A DNA stretch of 64,000 bases from Salticus scenicus (Eukaryota > Arthropoda > Arachnida > Araneae > Salticidae): contig OZ005654.1 in the NCBI GenBank assembly GCA_963930645.1, positions 270,794,282 to 270,858,281 of the forward strand, given 5' to 3'. The first letter of the stretch is position 1; each line of letters starts with the position of its first letter. The notes under the pieces were generated by a model, which was not told the DNA's origin, made no database searches, and was given only the letters and a program-made list of their open reading frames with translations. The translations under genes and the position numbers were made by a program. Positions 32,162 through 42,803 of the stretch are shown one piece after another.

Positions 32162-32214
32162 CAATATTTCATAACGATTATAATTACAAGCTTGTGTGTA
32201 TATGACTTAGTGAA
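32099..32214. repeat. Inverted-repeat insertion at the end of gene 2
   Basis: TTCACTAAGTCATATACA followed by AGC at 32099-32119 pairs with the segment 32190-32214 (reverse complement TTCACTAAGTCATATACACA, then CAAGC). The stop codon of gene 2 lies in the spacer. Homology with the inverted copy of the gene ends just where this sequence begins, so it is most likely an insertion or rearrangement junction. A CTTAGTAAATTTTA motif recurs further downstream (about 32269 and 32319). Confidence 0.7.
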
Positions 32215-32644
32215 TTTAGTATTTCTTGTCAAAACTTTTTTGTGGAATTCTCTTCTTTAGTGAAACACTTAGTAAATTTTACACAATTTTTCGTTTAATA
32301 ACTGAAAAACATTGTAATACTTAGTAAATTTTAGCAAAGTAATCTTAAAATACTTTCACTGAGATTTGCAACTTAGTCAAAATTAAAGATTTTCTTAACA
32401 TATGATGTTCCACATTGTTATGCAAATAGTATTGGATTGTACTTAAAGTACAAACATCTCCAATAGTTTAAAGTCTTTGAGAGAAAAAAATTAAAAGATT
32501 CTTATTAAAGACCTAGAAATGCATACAAGTTAATTTTTGTAAAAATGAAAATTGTTTAAATATTAGAAAATATACTTTGGTATAATGTAACTTAGTGATA
32601 TTTAAAACAAATACATATCAATTCATGTTTGTAAAAGATAATTC

Positions 32645-32792
32645 GATGTTTAGAGTGAAAATTTTTACTTCAAAGTGTATAAAAATGATAAAGTTTTTTA
32701 CAGGTTGTTAGTTTAATACACAAAGTAAAATAATATAAGTCAAGAATTGTGGGTAAACATAAGTACTTTTTGTTAAATTATGTATTCGTGAC
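32645..32792 (+). repeat. Direct repeat downstream of gene 2, copy 1
   Basis: GATGTTTAGAGTGAAAATTT, then AAAGTGTATAAAAATGATAA, AGTAAAATAATATAAGTC and TATTCGTGAC align with 33556-33715 in the same orientation. It may be duplicated gene-flank sequence from expansion of the zinc-finger family. Confidence 0.75.
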
Positions 32793-33102
32793 AGATAAGG
32801 ATAAATTTGAAATTAGTAAAACATAACTCAGTGATATGTAAAAATAGTGCATATTAATTCACGAAGGTATATATATGTGTACAAGTGTTTACGTATGAAC
32901 TTAAACAAATTCACACTACTATTTTTCAAGATTAAGTTTTATTTTTGAATGATATATAGAAATTTTTTTAATTTATTTATTTGGTGTCCCACCTCCACTC
33001 GTCACATTTGTAGAACTATGTGACGCCCCAAATCTTTTTAAACAAGTTTTGAAGGTAGCTTAATATAGCTACTAGCAGCTAGAGGATGGTATTTAGCCAT
33101 TT

Positions 33103-33426
33103 TTAGTTCCAAATAGTGAATTTTTGGATGAATTCTTCTAAGGACATATTAATTTTTGCATATCCTTCGCTAATATGCTGTTCAATAGTATCTTCAATAA
33201 GTTCGATAATACAGGAACTTCTAAAATATGTATGTGTCTCTTCTATGTCTTCATCAGGTTTTTTACGTTCCAAGGTTACTTTCATAACCATATACCACTT
33301 CAGGGTATGCTTTTCTTTTAATTCAGACTTAAGTTTTTCATGTACATGAGGCTGTATATATGATTGAAATACTTCTAAATCACACTCATTATTCTCATTG
33401 GGGTAAAACATCAGTGTTTTAAACAT
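33103..33426 (-). pseudogene. C-terminal domain fragment of a third zinc-finger paralogue
   Basis: A 107-codon frame on the minus strand with no zinc finger. ELKEKHTLKWYMVMKVTLER, then YFRSSCIIELIEDTIEQHIS, then KINMSLEEF align with gene 1's LNEKIALKWHTIVKVKLTR, FFRSN and KMIKSFEEF. This shows a conserved ~110-residue domain: an L-K-W block, a V-K-V-L-R block, an F-R-S block and an L/F-E-E-F helix. It ends at FTIWN, earlier than gene 1. From memory I associate this pattern with uncharacterised zinc-finger proteins of arthropods and with large element-borne ORFs near family-B DNA polymerase genes; this is unverified. It is probably an orphaned exon or gene fragment. Confidence 0.7.
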
Positions 33427-33555
33427 ATATGTTTGAAATATTTCTATAGGACAGTGGTTTAAGCCATATCGGGATTTCGATTAATCATAATTTTACTATA
33501 CATGAGAAAAGTATCAACTTTCCTTATACTGAAAAGATGTCTAAAATATATCATT

Positions 33556-33715
33556 TGATGTTTAGACGAAAACTTTTTACAACAAAGTGTAAAAACGACA
33601 AAGTTTTTTTACAGATTATCGTTAATATGCAGAGTAAAATAATATAAGTCCAACAAAGGTGAGAAGTGTGAGCAAAATGGTTGTTTTTGTCACATCATGG
33701 GTTCGTGACGTAGTG
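33556..33715 (+). repeat. Direct repeat downstream of gene 2, copy 2
   Basis: Second copy of the sequence at 32645-32792: GATGTTTAGACGAAAACTTT, then AAAGTGTAAAAACGACAAAG, AGTAAAATAATATAAGTCC and GGGTTCGTGAC. The overall divergence is moderate, unlike the identical gene fragment at 34684-34814. Confidence 0.75.
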
Positions 33716-34609
33716 TCTTAGGGGGAACTCATATCCAATGATTATAATCTTCCATCACACGTGTTATGACGTCAGCAACAGGTTTTAGTGTCTGCTCAAG
33801 CTTGTTCAACCATGTCTAAACTTGAAACTATATATATTTTTGTTATTACATCACATATGGTTTTTCATACCTTTTAAGTTTTATCTACAAATTTTCTAAC
33901 TTAATGCTTTGTGTTAGTAATTCTACTAAAACAATTAATTTTTCTAAGTCATGTGAGATGAAGAAAACATTTGACAAAAATGTTAAAAAAATTTTGTAAA
34001 ATTTCACAAACTACTAAAATTAAGCTTTCACAATTCTTACAAAATATTTTCTGTATTCTAAAAATAAAAAAGTTAAAATAGAATCGTGAAAGTATCTATA
34101 TATAAAAGTTTAAGTTGTTACTATAACATTATTTTTACACTCTTTGGAATAAAGATTGTGATTTTAGTTAAAGTACAAATCACTTTGAATATGTATATTC
34201 AAAGTAAGATTCAAATATGATACTTAGGAAAATACTAACTTCATAAGTATATCAAAAAATTTTTATAAGTTAGTTTTTCAGAAAATTGTTAATAAGATAA
34301 ATTCATTTAAGATTTTTACAAGTACTTTACAATTGAGTGGAAAACCAATTTTACAAGTTTTTTCTTCTTCGATGTAAGATTGATAGTTTATAAAACTACT
34401 ATTGTGCATAAATTTTACTTAGTGTTTAAATATTATACTCAAACAATACTTCTACAGTAATTAAAAAAGTATATCTCTAATATCCAAGTAAACTTTTTAC
34501 ATGCTTTATTTCAAAAAGATGACACTTAAGTTTGTATTCTAATAGAAAATATTCTATAATAGGTGATTTTGTAATAAAAATTAAAACAAACCGTTTTCAT
34601 TGAAATCTT
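33716..34609. other. AT-rich DNA between family fragments
   Basis: No open frame or element is recognised. On the minus strand it lies downstream of the duplicated gene 3' end and may be its original 3' flank. Confidence 0.4.
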
Positions 34610-34615
34610 TTTATT
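34610..34615 (-). promoter_or_regulatory. Putative poly(A) signal AATAAA
   Basis: On the minus strand AATAAA lies about 35 bases after the stop codon of the duplicated 3' end (34650-34652), at the spacing expected for a genuine 3' end. Confidence 0.5.
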
Positions 34616-34649
34616 TGAAACTCATTCACAATAATACAAAACAGCAAAT

Positions 34650-34814
34650 CTATATTGTTGGGATATCGTTCATACATTCGGCATTGAAGTTATTCAAAAA
34701 ATTTAGCAAGTCTAGATTTTCATCGTTAAAGTTATCTGTCACTAACTCATTTTCCTTCGCACAAAAATTATCCGAATTCATATTTTTGTTGTTAGCAGAA
34801 AAATCATTCAAGCA
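34650..34814 (-). pseudogene. Inverted copy of the gene 2 3' end, with its own stop
   Basis: The minus strand from 34814 to about 34684 is identical by eye to 31972-32103 of gene 2 (CLNDFSANNKNMNSDNFCAK to NLDLLNFLNNF). It then continues NAECMNDIPTI-stop, ending at 34650, in keeping with the repeating LNNF-x-x-ECxND pattern of the family. At the other end it is cut by a TA microsatellite (34815-34832). No fingers are present. Identity over ~130 bp implies a very recent inverted duplication or gene conversion; the copy also records what the 3' end of gene 2 looked like before its hairpin insertion. Confidence 0.88.
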
Positions 34815-34834
34815 TATATATATATATATATTAT

Positions 34835-35130
34835 ATAAGTAAAAACATGTTTCGTGTAGAATATGGTATAGAAATCATTCACTGTTCATTCACAGGGCTA
34901 CACAAAAGAACTAGATTATAATACGACAATACTTAAAATTGATGGAAGTGAACTTCAGGTTGTGCCGTGTGTTATTAATATAGGATTATATTTATGTCCT
35001 TCTACGTGATGTGTACATAACTTTTAGAAGATATGCAGGGCTGCCAATATTTAAGCCACAACATTCTTTTTCATTATTATTGGAAGTGCTTTACTGCAAT
35101 ATTTTACCATGTCCAGGAAAACTGCACAGG
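34835..35130 (+). repeat. R1 dispersed repeat, copy d (3' part)
   Basis: Starts with the signature AACATGTTTCGTGTAGAATATGG, then CATTCACAGGGCTACACAAAAG, CAGGTTGTGCCGTGTGTTAT, GCAGGGCTGCCAATATTTAAG, GAAGTGCTTTACTGCAATATT and CCATGTCCAGGAAAACTGC. It aligns block by block with 60265-60546. The 5' half of R1 is absent, replaced by the inverted gene fragment and TA repeat. Confidence 0.9.
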
Positions 35131-35548
35131 AGTTGAAATTAATTGCTCTTACTTTTTTTTATGTTTATACTTTTTCTATTGAATTTTTCAGTTAATTTAG
35201 GCCAAAATATAATACTCTCTATATATTTTTAATGTACAGCTGGATTTTACACATTCGAAAATATCTGAAAAGAAAACAAAGTTTATTATTACTATTATTA
35301 TTTTAATTTGGAAAAATCTTCTACAGCTTCAATTTTTAGTTTTCTCCAACCTAAAATAACGAAGGATAAAATCTACTCGATTCTTTATAACAGTTTTAGG
35401 TGATGAATTTTTTTCTTGCCATAATTAGAAAAATGAAATGTATCATAGAAATGTCTAATTCTGTAATGTAAAAAAAAAAAAAAAAAAAAAAAAATCAATA
35501 AAAGAAGCTGTCTTTTATAAATGAGTTTAAATTTAAATCTAAAAAATG

Positions 35549-35583
<35 letters not shown>

Positions 35584-36001
35584 ATCCAAAATATATCCGA
35601 AGTATTTTAAATATGTTTTAAATGAAAAAGATAAATACACTTTATGAAAAAGTATACTTTATGATAAATTATACTTTATGATTATACACTTTATGATAAA
35701 TACACTTTAAAGACAAAAAAGAAATGCTGTTAATTATACAGACTCGACATCATTTCATTATGCACGAAAAAAAAAAGGGGGGGGGCATATAAAAAAAATT
35801 ATAAACAACATAAGGAATTGCCAGTAAGAAAACTAATTTTCTAAAAATAGAAAAAAAAAAAAAAAAAAAAGATATCTGCAGACGAAAAATTACAATCCTA
35901 AATTCATTTTTTCATTGAAAATATCTAAGATAACGCTTTTTATTATTTATTTGCAGATGAAAAATTTCTTTGTTACCAATAGCAACATTGACATTTAACT
36001 T

Positions 36002-36032
<31 letters not shown>

Positions 36033-36910
36033 AATAACGTTTTAATTTTTCTGAGGAAAATGACGCCATAAAACTGTAAAAACAACGATTTCAGAAACTT
36101 TTTGAAAGATTGCAAATAGAGAATCTTTATTAACCGGAAGTTTTTCAACTTCATTAATTAAGATGATAGTAATGTTTAATTAAATGAAATATCTTCCTTG
36201 GATTATTCGGCACATATTGATACCTCTCATGATGCGGAGGACACTGCCCTCCGCCAGAAGATGCAATCGCAGACAAAAAAAATTTGACGCCAGCGACAGT
36301 AACTTTTTTCAATATATAGAGAATAGAAACATCTTTAATAGTCTTCATTCATTTTTACTATAATTTACCATCGAAAAAACCCTTTTAAATAGATGAAGTT
36401 TAAATACACTAATCGATTTTTAATTTTGCGAATACGAGTCTAAACAAGAAAAAAAAAAAAATTAAAATGTGGTTTACTTTTAATCATCCTTAATCATTCT
36501 TTTTCACACGAAACTTATGAATTACTCAAGGATAAAAGCGCAGCAGATCTACAACAATTTGACATCGGGGCCTTGAACATGAAAGGCCTCAGGTGAGAAA
36601 GGCTAACGAATGAATCCAAGGACAAAACAGTTTTCCTGTAACTGATCGCCAGTGAGCTTGAACAAAGAATGTCGTAATTTTTCATTTCTGAATTACGTTA
36701 CACAAAATGTATAAGAGTTACGACTTTAAAGATCTGTTTTCAGTATAATGAAACGACTATACATTCATAAATAATTACATGAAAATGAAGAGAATCAATG
36801 CGCTAAAGGCGGCTCTTGAAAAAGTGAATTATAAAGGCCAATGGTTTTGTGTTTTGGATTCAGAAAATTTCTTCGAAATATTCTGATGAAACTATAACAA
36901 AAAAATTGTA
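35131..36910. other. AT-rich DNA with homopolymers
   Basis: Runs of A at 35469-35493 and 35850-35870 and T at about 35550-35575 and 36000-36024, plus GCGGAGG/CCTCCGC as a small hairpin at 36234-36254. No gene is supported. Confidence 0.45.
35636..35709. repeat. AT-rich minisatellite
   Basis: Four to five imperfect units of the form TACACTTTATGATAAAT in tandem. Confidence 0.8.
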
Positions 36911-37155
36911 CAGTCATTGTTCGATGTCTCTTCCCTATTTTTCAGGACACTTTTAGGGTTGAAAAAAATTTCGATTTTTTTTTTTTTTTGCTGCCACTAT
37001 TTACACTCAAAAATCTTTACCATATTTTTATAGTAATATGTCTTGATTAAATAAAGTAGTTATTATTGTATAAAAATAGTGGTAGCAAAAAATATGGACT
37101 TTTCTGATCACTGAAAGTGTCCTGAAAAAAATTGGAGATTTCGAGCTCTGTACTG
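36911..37155. mobile_element. TA-flanked foldback MITE, 245 bp
   Basis: TA at 36909-36910 and 37156-37157. The arms share TTTTTCAGGACACTTT and TTTTGCT-CCACTATTT in inverted orientation. The outermost bases are CAGTCATTGTTCGATGTCTC on the left and CAGTACAGAGCTCGAAATCT (reverse complement) on the right. It has no coding capacity. Confidence 0.85.
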
Positions 37156-37184
37156 TATCATTCTGTTCTTGTTGCTGGTGGTCG

Positions 37185-37410
37185 GTTTAAGGCCAGTTTT
37201 CTACACTAGGGGACCTGTGACTAAAGGGGGAGGATGCCCTCCATGGTTTTTTTAAGGGCGTCTTAGCCCATATATACGCACGTTTCGAAGAAAACCACAG
37301 TAAACTTTGAATGGCTAGATCGACCAGCGGAACCTGGGATGGAGCCCGGCACTTACTGTCTACTAGCTTTGAGCGCAGAACCGCTTGACCATTGGTGGGG
37401 CCAGAATCAT
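37185..37410 (-). mobile_element. Third tRNA-derived SINE-like repeat
   Basis: The minus strand begins GGCCCCACCAATGGTCAAGC and GGTTCTGCGCTC (tRNA-like 5' half), then CCGGGCTCCATCCCAGG in the place of a B-box, followed by GGTCGATCTAGCCATTC and GGGCTAAGACGCCC. Composition is much more balanced than its surroundings. Single copy here, so the assignment is tentative. Confidence 0.5.
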
Positions 37411-38373
37411 TCTGTAAATTCAATACTTTTTCTCTCTCTTTATTAATGGGATTCGTCGAACAAAACAAAAAAGAAAAAAGAGTCAAATTTCCCATCTAAT
37501 TAACATGGATCAAAATCAAAGTTTTCCAGATCGCTTGTATAATGTTTCTTAAAATATTTTTTGCACTTGCCATTGTGCTGGTGGAATAAAATAAGTAGAT
37601 GTGCAAGAGATGAAATTCATACATTGATCTATTTTATGATGATAAATCCATTAGATCTTTCTGTTTTACACAACTCACAGGAGATGAAATACTCTTTTAG
37701 CTAAATTTTTCAAATAAAAAATTTGGATATTTTCTTTTTTTCACCTTTAACAAGCTTGCAGTGATTCTTAATTATGTCAAAGATTCTTTTTTAAACTTAG
37801 ACAGCCCGCCTATATCTTAAAACTGAAATAACATATAAAGATAAATAAATAAATAGAACTTTCCTCTTGAGTCTTTTTTGTGTTACTTTTAAACAACATT
37901 ATTCAAAAGTTAATGACTTTAATTATCTCACGTATATAGAAAGATATGTGATTCAAAATATTCTGATGTAACAGAAATTAAGTGGAACCAACAGAGATAC
38001 CGGAGCGCTGTATTTTGGAATATTCATTTTTGGTGACAATTAAAGTCATAAATCGAAAGAAATTTAGATCTACATGTTTTTAAATTAATTTAAGTTGAAA
38101 TGTTTGGCGGTCTTTTTAATTTTATTATATGCTGGTGTTTTTTTTTTCTTTTAAATTATTAGCATTTTTAATGATGACATTAACTTAAACAAACTCTATG
38201 TGATTGCTGACACTTTGAAAAATACGATAAAAAGTTAATATTTCACATATATAAGCGAATTTTAGCAAATAAATAAATAAAATAAAATAAATAATTAAAT
38301 AAAATTGAAGATATGATGTCGATGACACAGGAAAAAAATGATCAATAATTATAATATTTTCTTTTCCGGTATC

Positions 38374-38418
<45 letters not shown>

Positions 38419-38529
38419 TAAACAAGACGGAAACGTATGTGGCACACATTGATTATTAACACTTTTCTGTTAAATTCTCTTCATTTGTTTGTGATATACA
38501 GTGTCCACAAAATTTTGGTAATGCACATG

Positions 38530-38564
<35 letters not shown>

Positions 38565-41100
38565 TAAGGGAGGCATTTTTTTTTAAATGGCCAAATCTTG
38601 TTCCGAAAATCTCAGAACGCGTAAATCCAAAATCCGGAGGTAGAAAATTTTCTCGAATCCAACACTTACTGTTCATGTATATAGTTCAAGGATATAGTAC
38701 TGTTCATGTACGCTTACTGTTCATGTATATAGAAGAAAGAAAAGAAAGAAAGAGGAACAAGAAAAGAAAAGGAAAAGAACGATAGCAGATAAGGGAAAAA
38801 AAAAATACTAGTATTCCAGTGCATATATAGTTTAATTGAACTTAACATTTCTAAAACTTTTTACGGCATCTACAGCTACATAGGAAAAAACCCTCTTTTA
38901 CGTTTTAGTTATTTTCTCACGTTTGGCTGCAATCACATCAAATTGTAATAACTTTTATATGCTAAAAATGAATATTTTTTCATTATTAGACAAAAAAAAA
39001 ACTTTGTCTTTGAACTTAGTAGACAAAGCAAATGTTCATTTTATTATTGCTTAACACAGTATGTACACTTGAGATTTTTATGAGATTGTTTATAGATTTT
39101 ATTAGATGAATTATAGATTTTTATGATATGACTTTGATTTGCTTTTACAAGAAAAGACAAATAATGTGGTCATTAGAACATTAGGACATTCATTCATATT
39201 CGAAGCTAAAATGCCTTATCGGGACCATGACTGGCCAACAAAACCGAACTGAAAACGCCGGTTCACCTCCTTCTGAACAGTTGCTGAGAAAATAATGTAA
39301 TCAATATTATCTCGACATTGATACATTTTTTGTTAATTGCATTAAAGAATACAAAAAGACATTTTGAATAAAAAAATATACATATAAATTGAATAATTGA
39401 ATACCATTATAACACTCAGTAATCAAAAGATAAATGAAAATACCACCATTATATACATACTAGAAGAGGGCAAACTATCAAAAGGTTAATAACCCCCAAA
39501 AATTAATAATCAAAATTTACACATTACATGTGTAATAAAATGGAGCAAATGTAAAATATGTAAACTTCAGTAAAAATTAAAGAACTATGCATATAAACAG
39601 AAAAAATAGCAATAAAACCAGAAAAATATTAAAAATAAAAATATAATTAACTCGAAAATAATCAATCCAAGGCTTTCGCTAGTATCTCTTGAATCGTCTT
39701 GCTGTTTTTTCTCCACCTTACATTTGAGGGGTCTCCCTGATGATGGTCACAATGCTTTTTGGGTTAATTATTTTTCTAATTTTATTGCTATTTTTTCTGT
39801 TTGTATGTATAGTTATATAATTTATATATATATATTAAATTATTGCCTCTTTTTTATTCTATTCTTATACAAATGGATTTTTTATACACTTATTTTACTT
39901 TGTTAAGCTTTTTATTTTATTATGATTATATCTTTTACTTACATTGAATGTTACCTTGGCAAATATACGTTGTCTTTTACTTTCTGATTTAGAAATCAGC
40001 TGTCCACTGAAAAGATAGCAACGCTGAGATCTATTTTCTGCTCGAGGTAACATAATAATGCGTTTCATTCAAGGACAAGATAATGCCTGAACTTCAAAAA
40101 GATAGCCAGCAGGATGTAATGCTTCTGCTTTTACCTGCTATCTCTTACACCAACTAGTAAGCCTGGAAGTACAATACAACAGTTCTATTATATTTTGTTA
40201 TCGACTTTTCTGATATATATTTTCTGTTTTTTTTCCGGCACATTATGTAATTAATAAAAATAATAGTAATAATAATAATAATAAAAAATTAAAATACGTT
40301 AAAAATATTAGCATTCCTTTAAAAGTTTGTACTTGGTTCTCTTAAAATACTTTTCTTACTTTGTAGTGCGCAGATTAATAAATTCTTAGTAATCGAAATC
40401 GTATAACGTATTATGACTGTTTTAAAATATCTTAACAAAAAAGGCTTCTAAGAATTTTAGAAACTTTTTTAATCTACAATAGACACGTTTTTCATTCAAA
40501 TTATGCCATCTGATTCGTAGATGATCTCTAAATTCATAACAGTGATATATGTGTAAAAAAAAGCAGGAAAAAAAAATTAAATTTTGTTTATGAATTATTA
40601 ATAATCAGATATTTTTCGAGCTATTTTAATAATTAAAAAAACTAGTTTATCGTAGGGTTTTATTTTTACGTTAATTAAATAATCATAAATGGCGTTACCT
40701 TCTGTTAACTTATTTATGTAATCTGTCTATCTTCTGCATTCAAAAATTATTTTTTAGAAATTCAATATTCAGTGCATTCATTTTATATTTCACTAGATTA
40801 TCCCTCGTGATATTTGTCAATCCTTTTTTGTAAGTTTCGTAATATTTGGATAAACTATCAATATTATAATTAAAAAACAGGCAAAAAAAACTTAATTTTT
40901 ACTGACGAATCGGTTACATTGTTATTAGTGTTTTAGATTTTAAGAAAGTTAAAAAGTAACTTCAGTACAAATAATCAGGTTCTAAAAATTTATTAGTATA
41001 CAGAATACCATGAAATTTAGCCACTGCAATAGCAAATCCACTTAAAAAAAAAAAATAATAATAATAAATAAAAATAAAATGCGTCACATCTTATTTTTAC
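37411..41100. other. AT-rich DNA without a recognised gene
   Basis: Simple repeats at 38377-38415 (TA) and 38530-38564 (CA then GA). 39180-39290 and 39990-40150 are less AT-rich but hold no recognisable motif. No open frame longer than about 60 codons is convincing. Confidence 0.4.
38530..38564. repeat. (CA)n(GA)n compound microsatellite
   Basis: About seven CA units run directly into about ten GA units. Confidence 0.9.
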
Positions 41101-42746
41101 CTGGATTCTGAAAAGGATAATAGACGTGTTAAATTTAACAAGTCATATAAATTAATCCAAAGTCTACTTCAGAGTTCTCGAAGTGAACTTGCTTTACTAC
41201 CAGGTTGAAACGTGAGCTCCATTCAGGAATCGTGAGCTTCACAGAATCACTTGATTCTGTGAAGTGAACGGTTAAAATGAAGGAATGTTAGTTGAAAAGT
41301 TTTTGGTTGATATATACTCTCGGAGCCTTGAAATTTGTTCTTCGTTGACTTGATACACTTAGTTCAGAAAGACTTTGATTCTTGACAGGGTATTCGTTCG
41401 TGATAGGGGTATTCGTTCAGGGTATTCGTGACTGATTCGGGTATCAGTTGCTGAAGAACTGTCGATGTAGAGAATACCTGCATTGAGACAAACTACATTG
41501 TTGTTTAGTTTCAGTAAACAACTGAAGTAAACCTTTTCGTCAGTTCCAGAACTCATCCTAGATCATCATTAAGGATCTGGGGCGTATGACTATGAAGATT
41601 TACTTTGGTTAATTTATCAACCATGAAGAACACGCAAGAAATATTCAGTAAAATGTACACAAAAATTATACATGTCTATTAATACCCCAATCACTGAAGA
41701 TCCAACTCAAATGTAAATCAATGAAGAAACATGTTACTTATGTTTGTCTTGATGATTGTAGAGACTACCTTACTTGAAACATAAGGAAATCCTTCATCCA
41801 TGCTTAAATGAAACTCCGATCCATTTGGTTATACGTACAAAGAATGGCTACATGTTATTCGATAGAAACCTAATAAAACATCTTTCCTAAACGAATACTC
41901 GATAAACAAGAAACACTCCGTTGATAACACACCTGGAGACTTTGATTCTTGCATTGTGGCTTGGCTAAGTCAGATTGGCTAATCGTCTTTTTCGATTAAA
42001 CTCTCAATAGTTACTCCCAGCACTTAATGATTTGTGGAACCATACTATCCTTGTGATATGCATTTTTTCCTTAGAACCACCACACTAGTCTGGAATTGGA
42101 CACGTGAGTTAACCTAAAAGAACATCTTGAACAACACTGGCACTTCATGCCTTCGCGATGGTCGCAGATCGCACAGAGGAATTCTTGATGATTACGAATG
42201 GCCGAAGCCTATCAATTAATGTCTTTCTTAACCAAGAGTCACATTCGATAGACGAAAGCTGGTATATGATGTCTCTACTCTCTCTTTGAAATGCACCAAT
42301 TGGCTGGACGCGAATGCACCAATTGGCTGGACGCGTTGGCCTTCAGGTGCTACGTGCCGGTTAGAATCCCATCCCGATTCAGACGCACATGTTCGGAATG
42401 GCTCGAAAACGACTTTCAGTCGAAGGTCTTGGTCAAATGAGCATTAATGTGCAAAAAAATGACCGTACAGCGACAGCCCAAAACCTAAACCATACTGGAG
42501 TATTTCCTCTTGGCATTTATACATATGGCTCCTAAAGAGAACTTTAGGTTAGGGCTCTAGGTCAATAGATGCTGTCTGCTTACTCTGTCTCTCACACATG
42601 TGCATCGATTAGTATTTAACGTCTAGTTCCTAGTTTTTTATATTGCCCACTTTTCTTGCCGTATTTAGTGCTGTTTTAAGATCACTAATAAAAGCGCTTT
42701 TAGTATCAGGAGTAATACTATATGCATGTGTCATTTTTTACCTCTT
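41101..42746. other. Unclassified island of more balanced composition
   Basis: This 1.6-kb block lacks the A/T homopolymers seen on both sides. It contains a perfect hairpin (41237-41264: CTTCACAGAATC, ACTT, GATTCTGTGAAG), a GGGTATTCGT minisatellite (about 41387-41452) and a perfect 23-bp tandem duplication (42290-42335, unit AATGCACCAATTGGCTGGAC plus GCG). No long open frame was found, so it may be a decayed mobile element or LTR-type sequence. Confidence 0.4.
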
Positions 42747-42769
42747 AGGTTGATTTCTTTAGAAATCGA

Positions 42770-42800
<31 letters not shown>
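42747..42800 (+). other. Hairpin followed by a ~30-base T run
   Basis: AGGTTGATTTC and GAAATCGACCT pair with one mismatch around the loop TTTA, and a T run of about 30 starts at the foot of the stem. In a eukaryote this is more likely a repeat end with a reverse-strand poly(A) tail than a terminator. Confidence 0.4.

Positions 42801-42803
<3 letters not shown>

Noticed and set aside
42747..42800. Hairpin plus T run as an intrinsic terminator
   Set aside because: That mechanism is bacterial; T runs of this size are everywhere in this window. A pol III terminator would need an upstream pol III gene, and none is visible.
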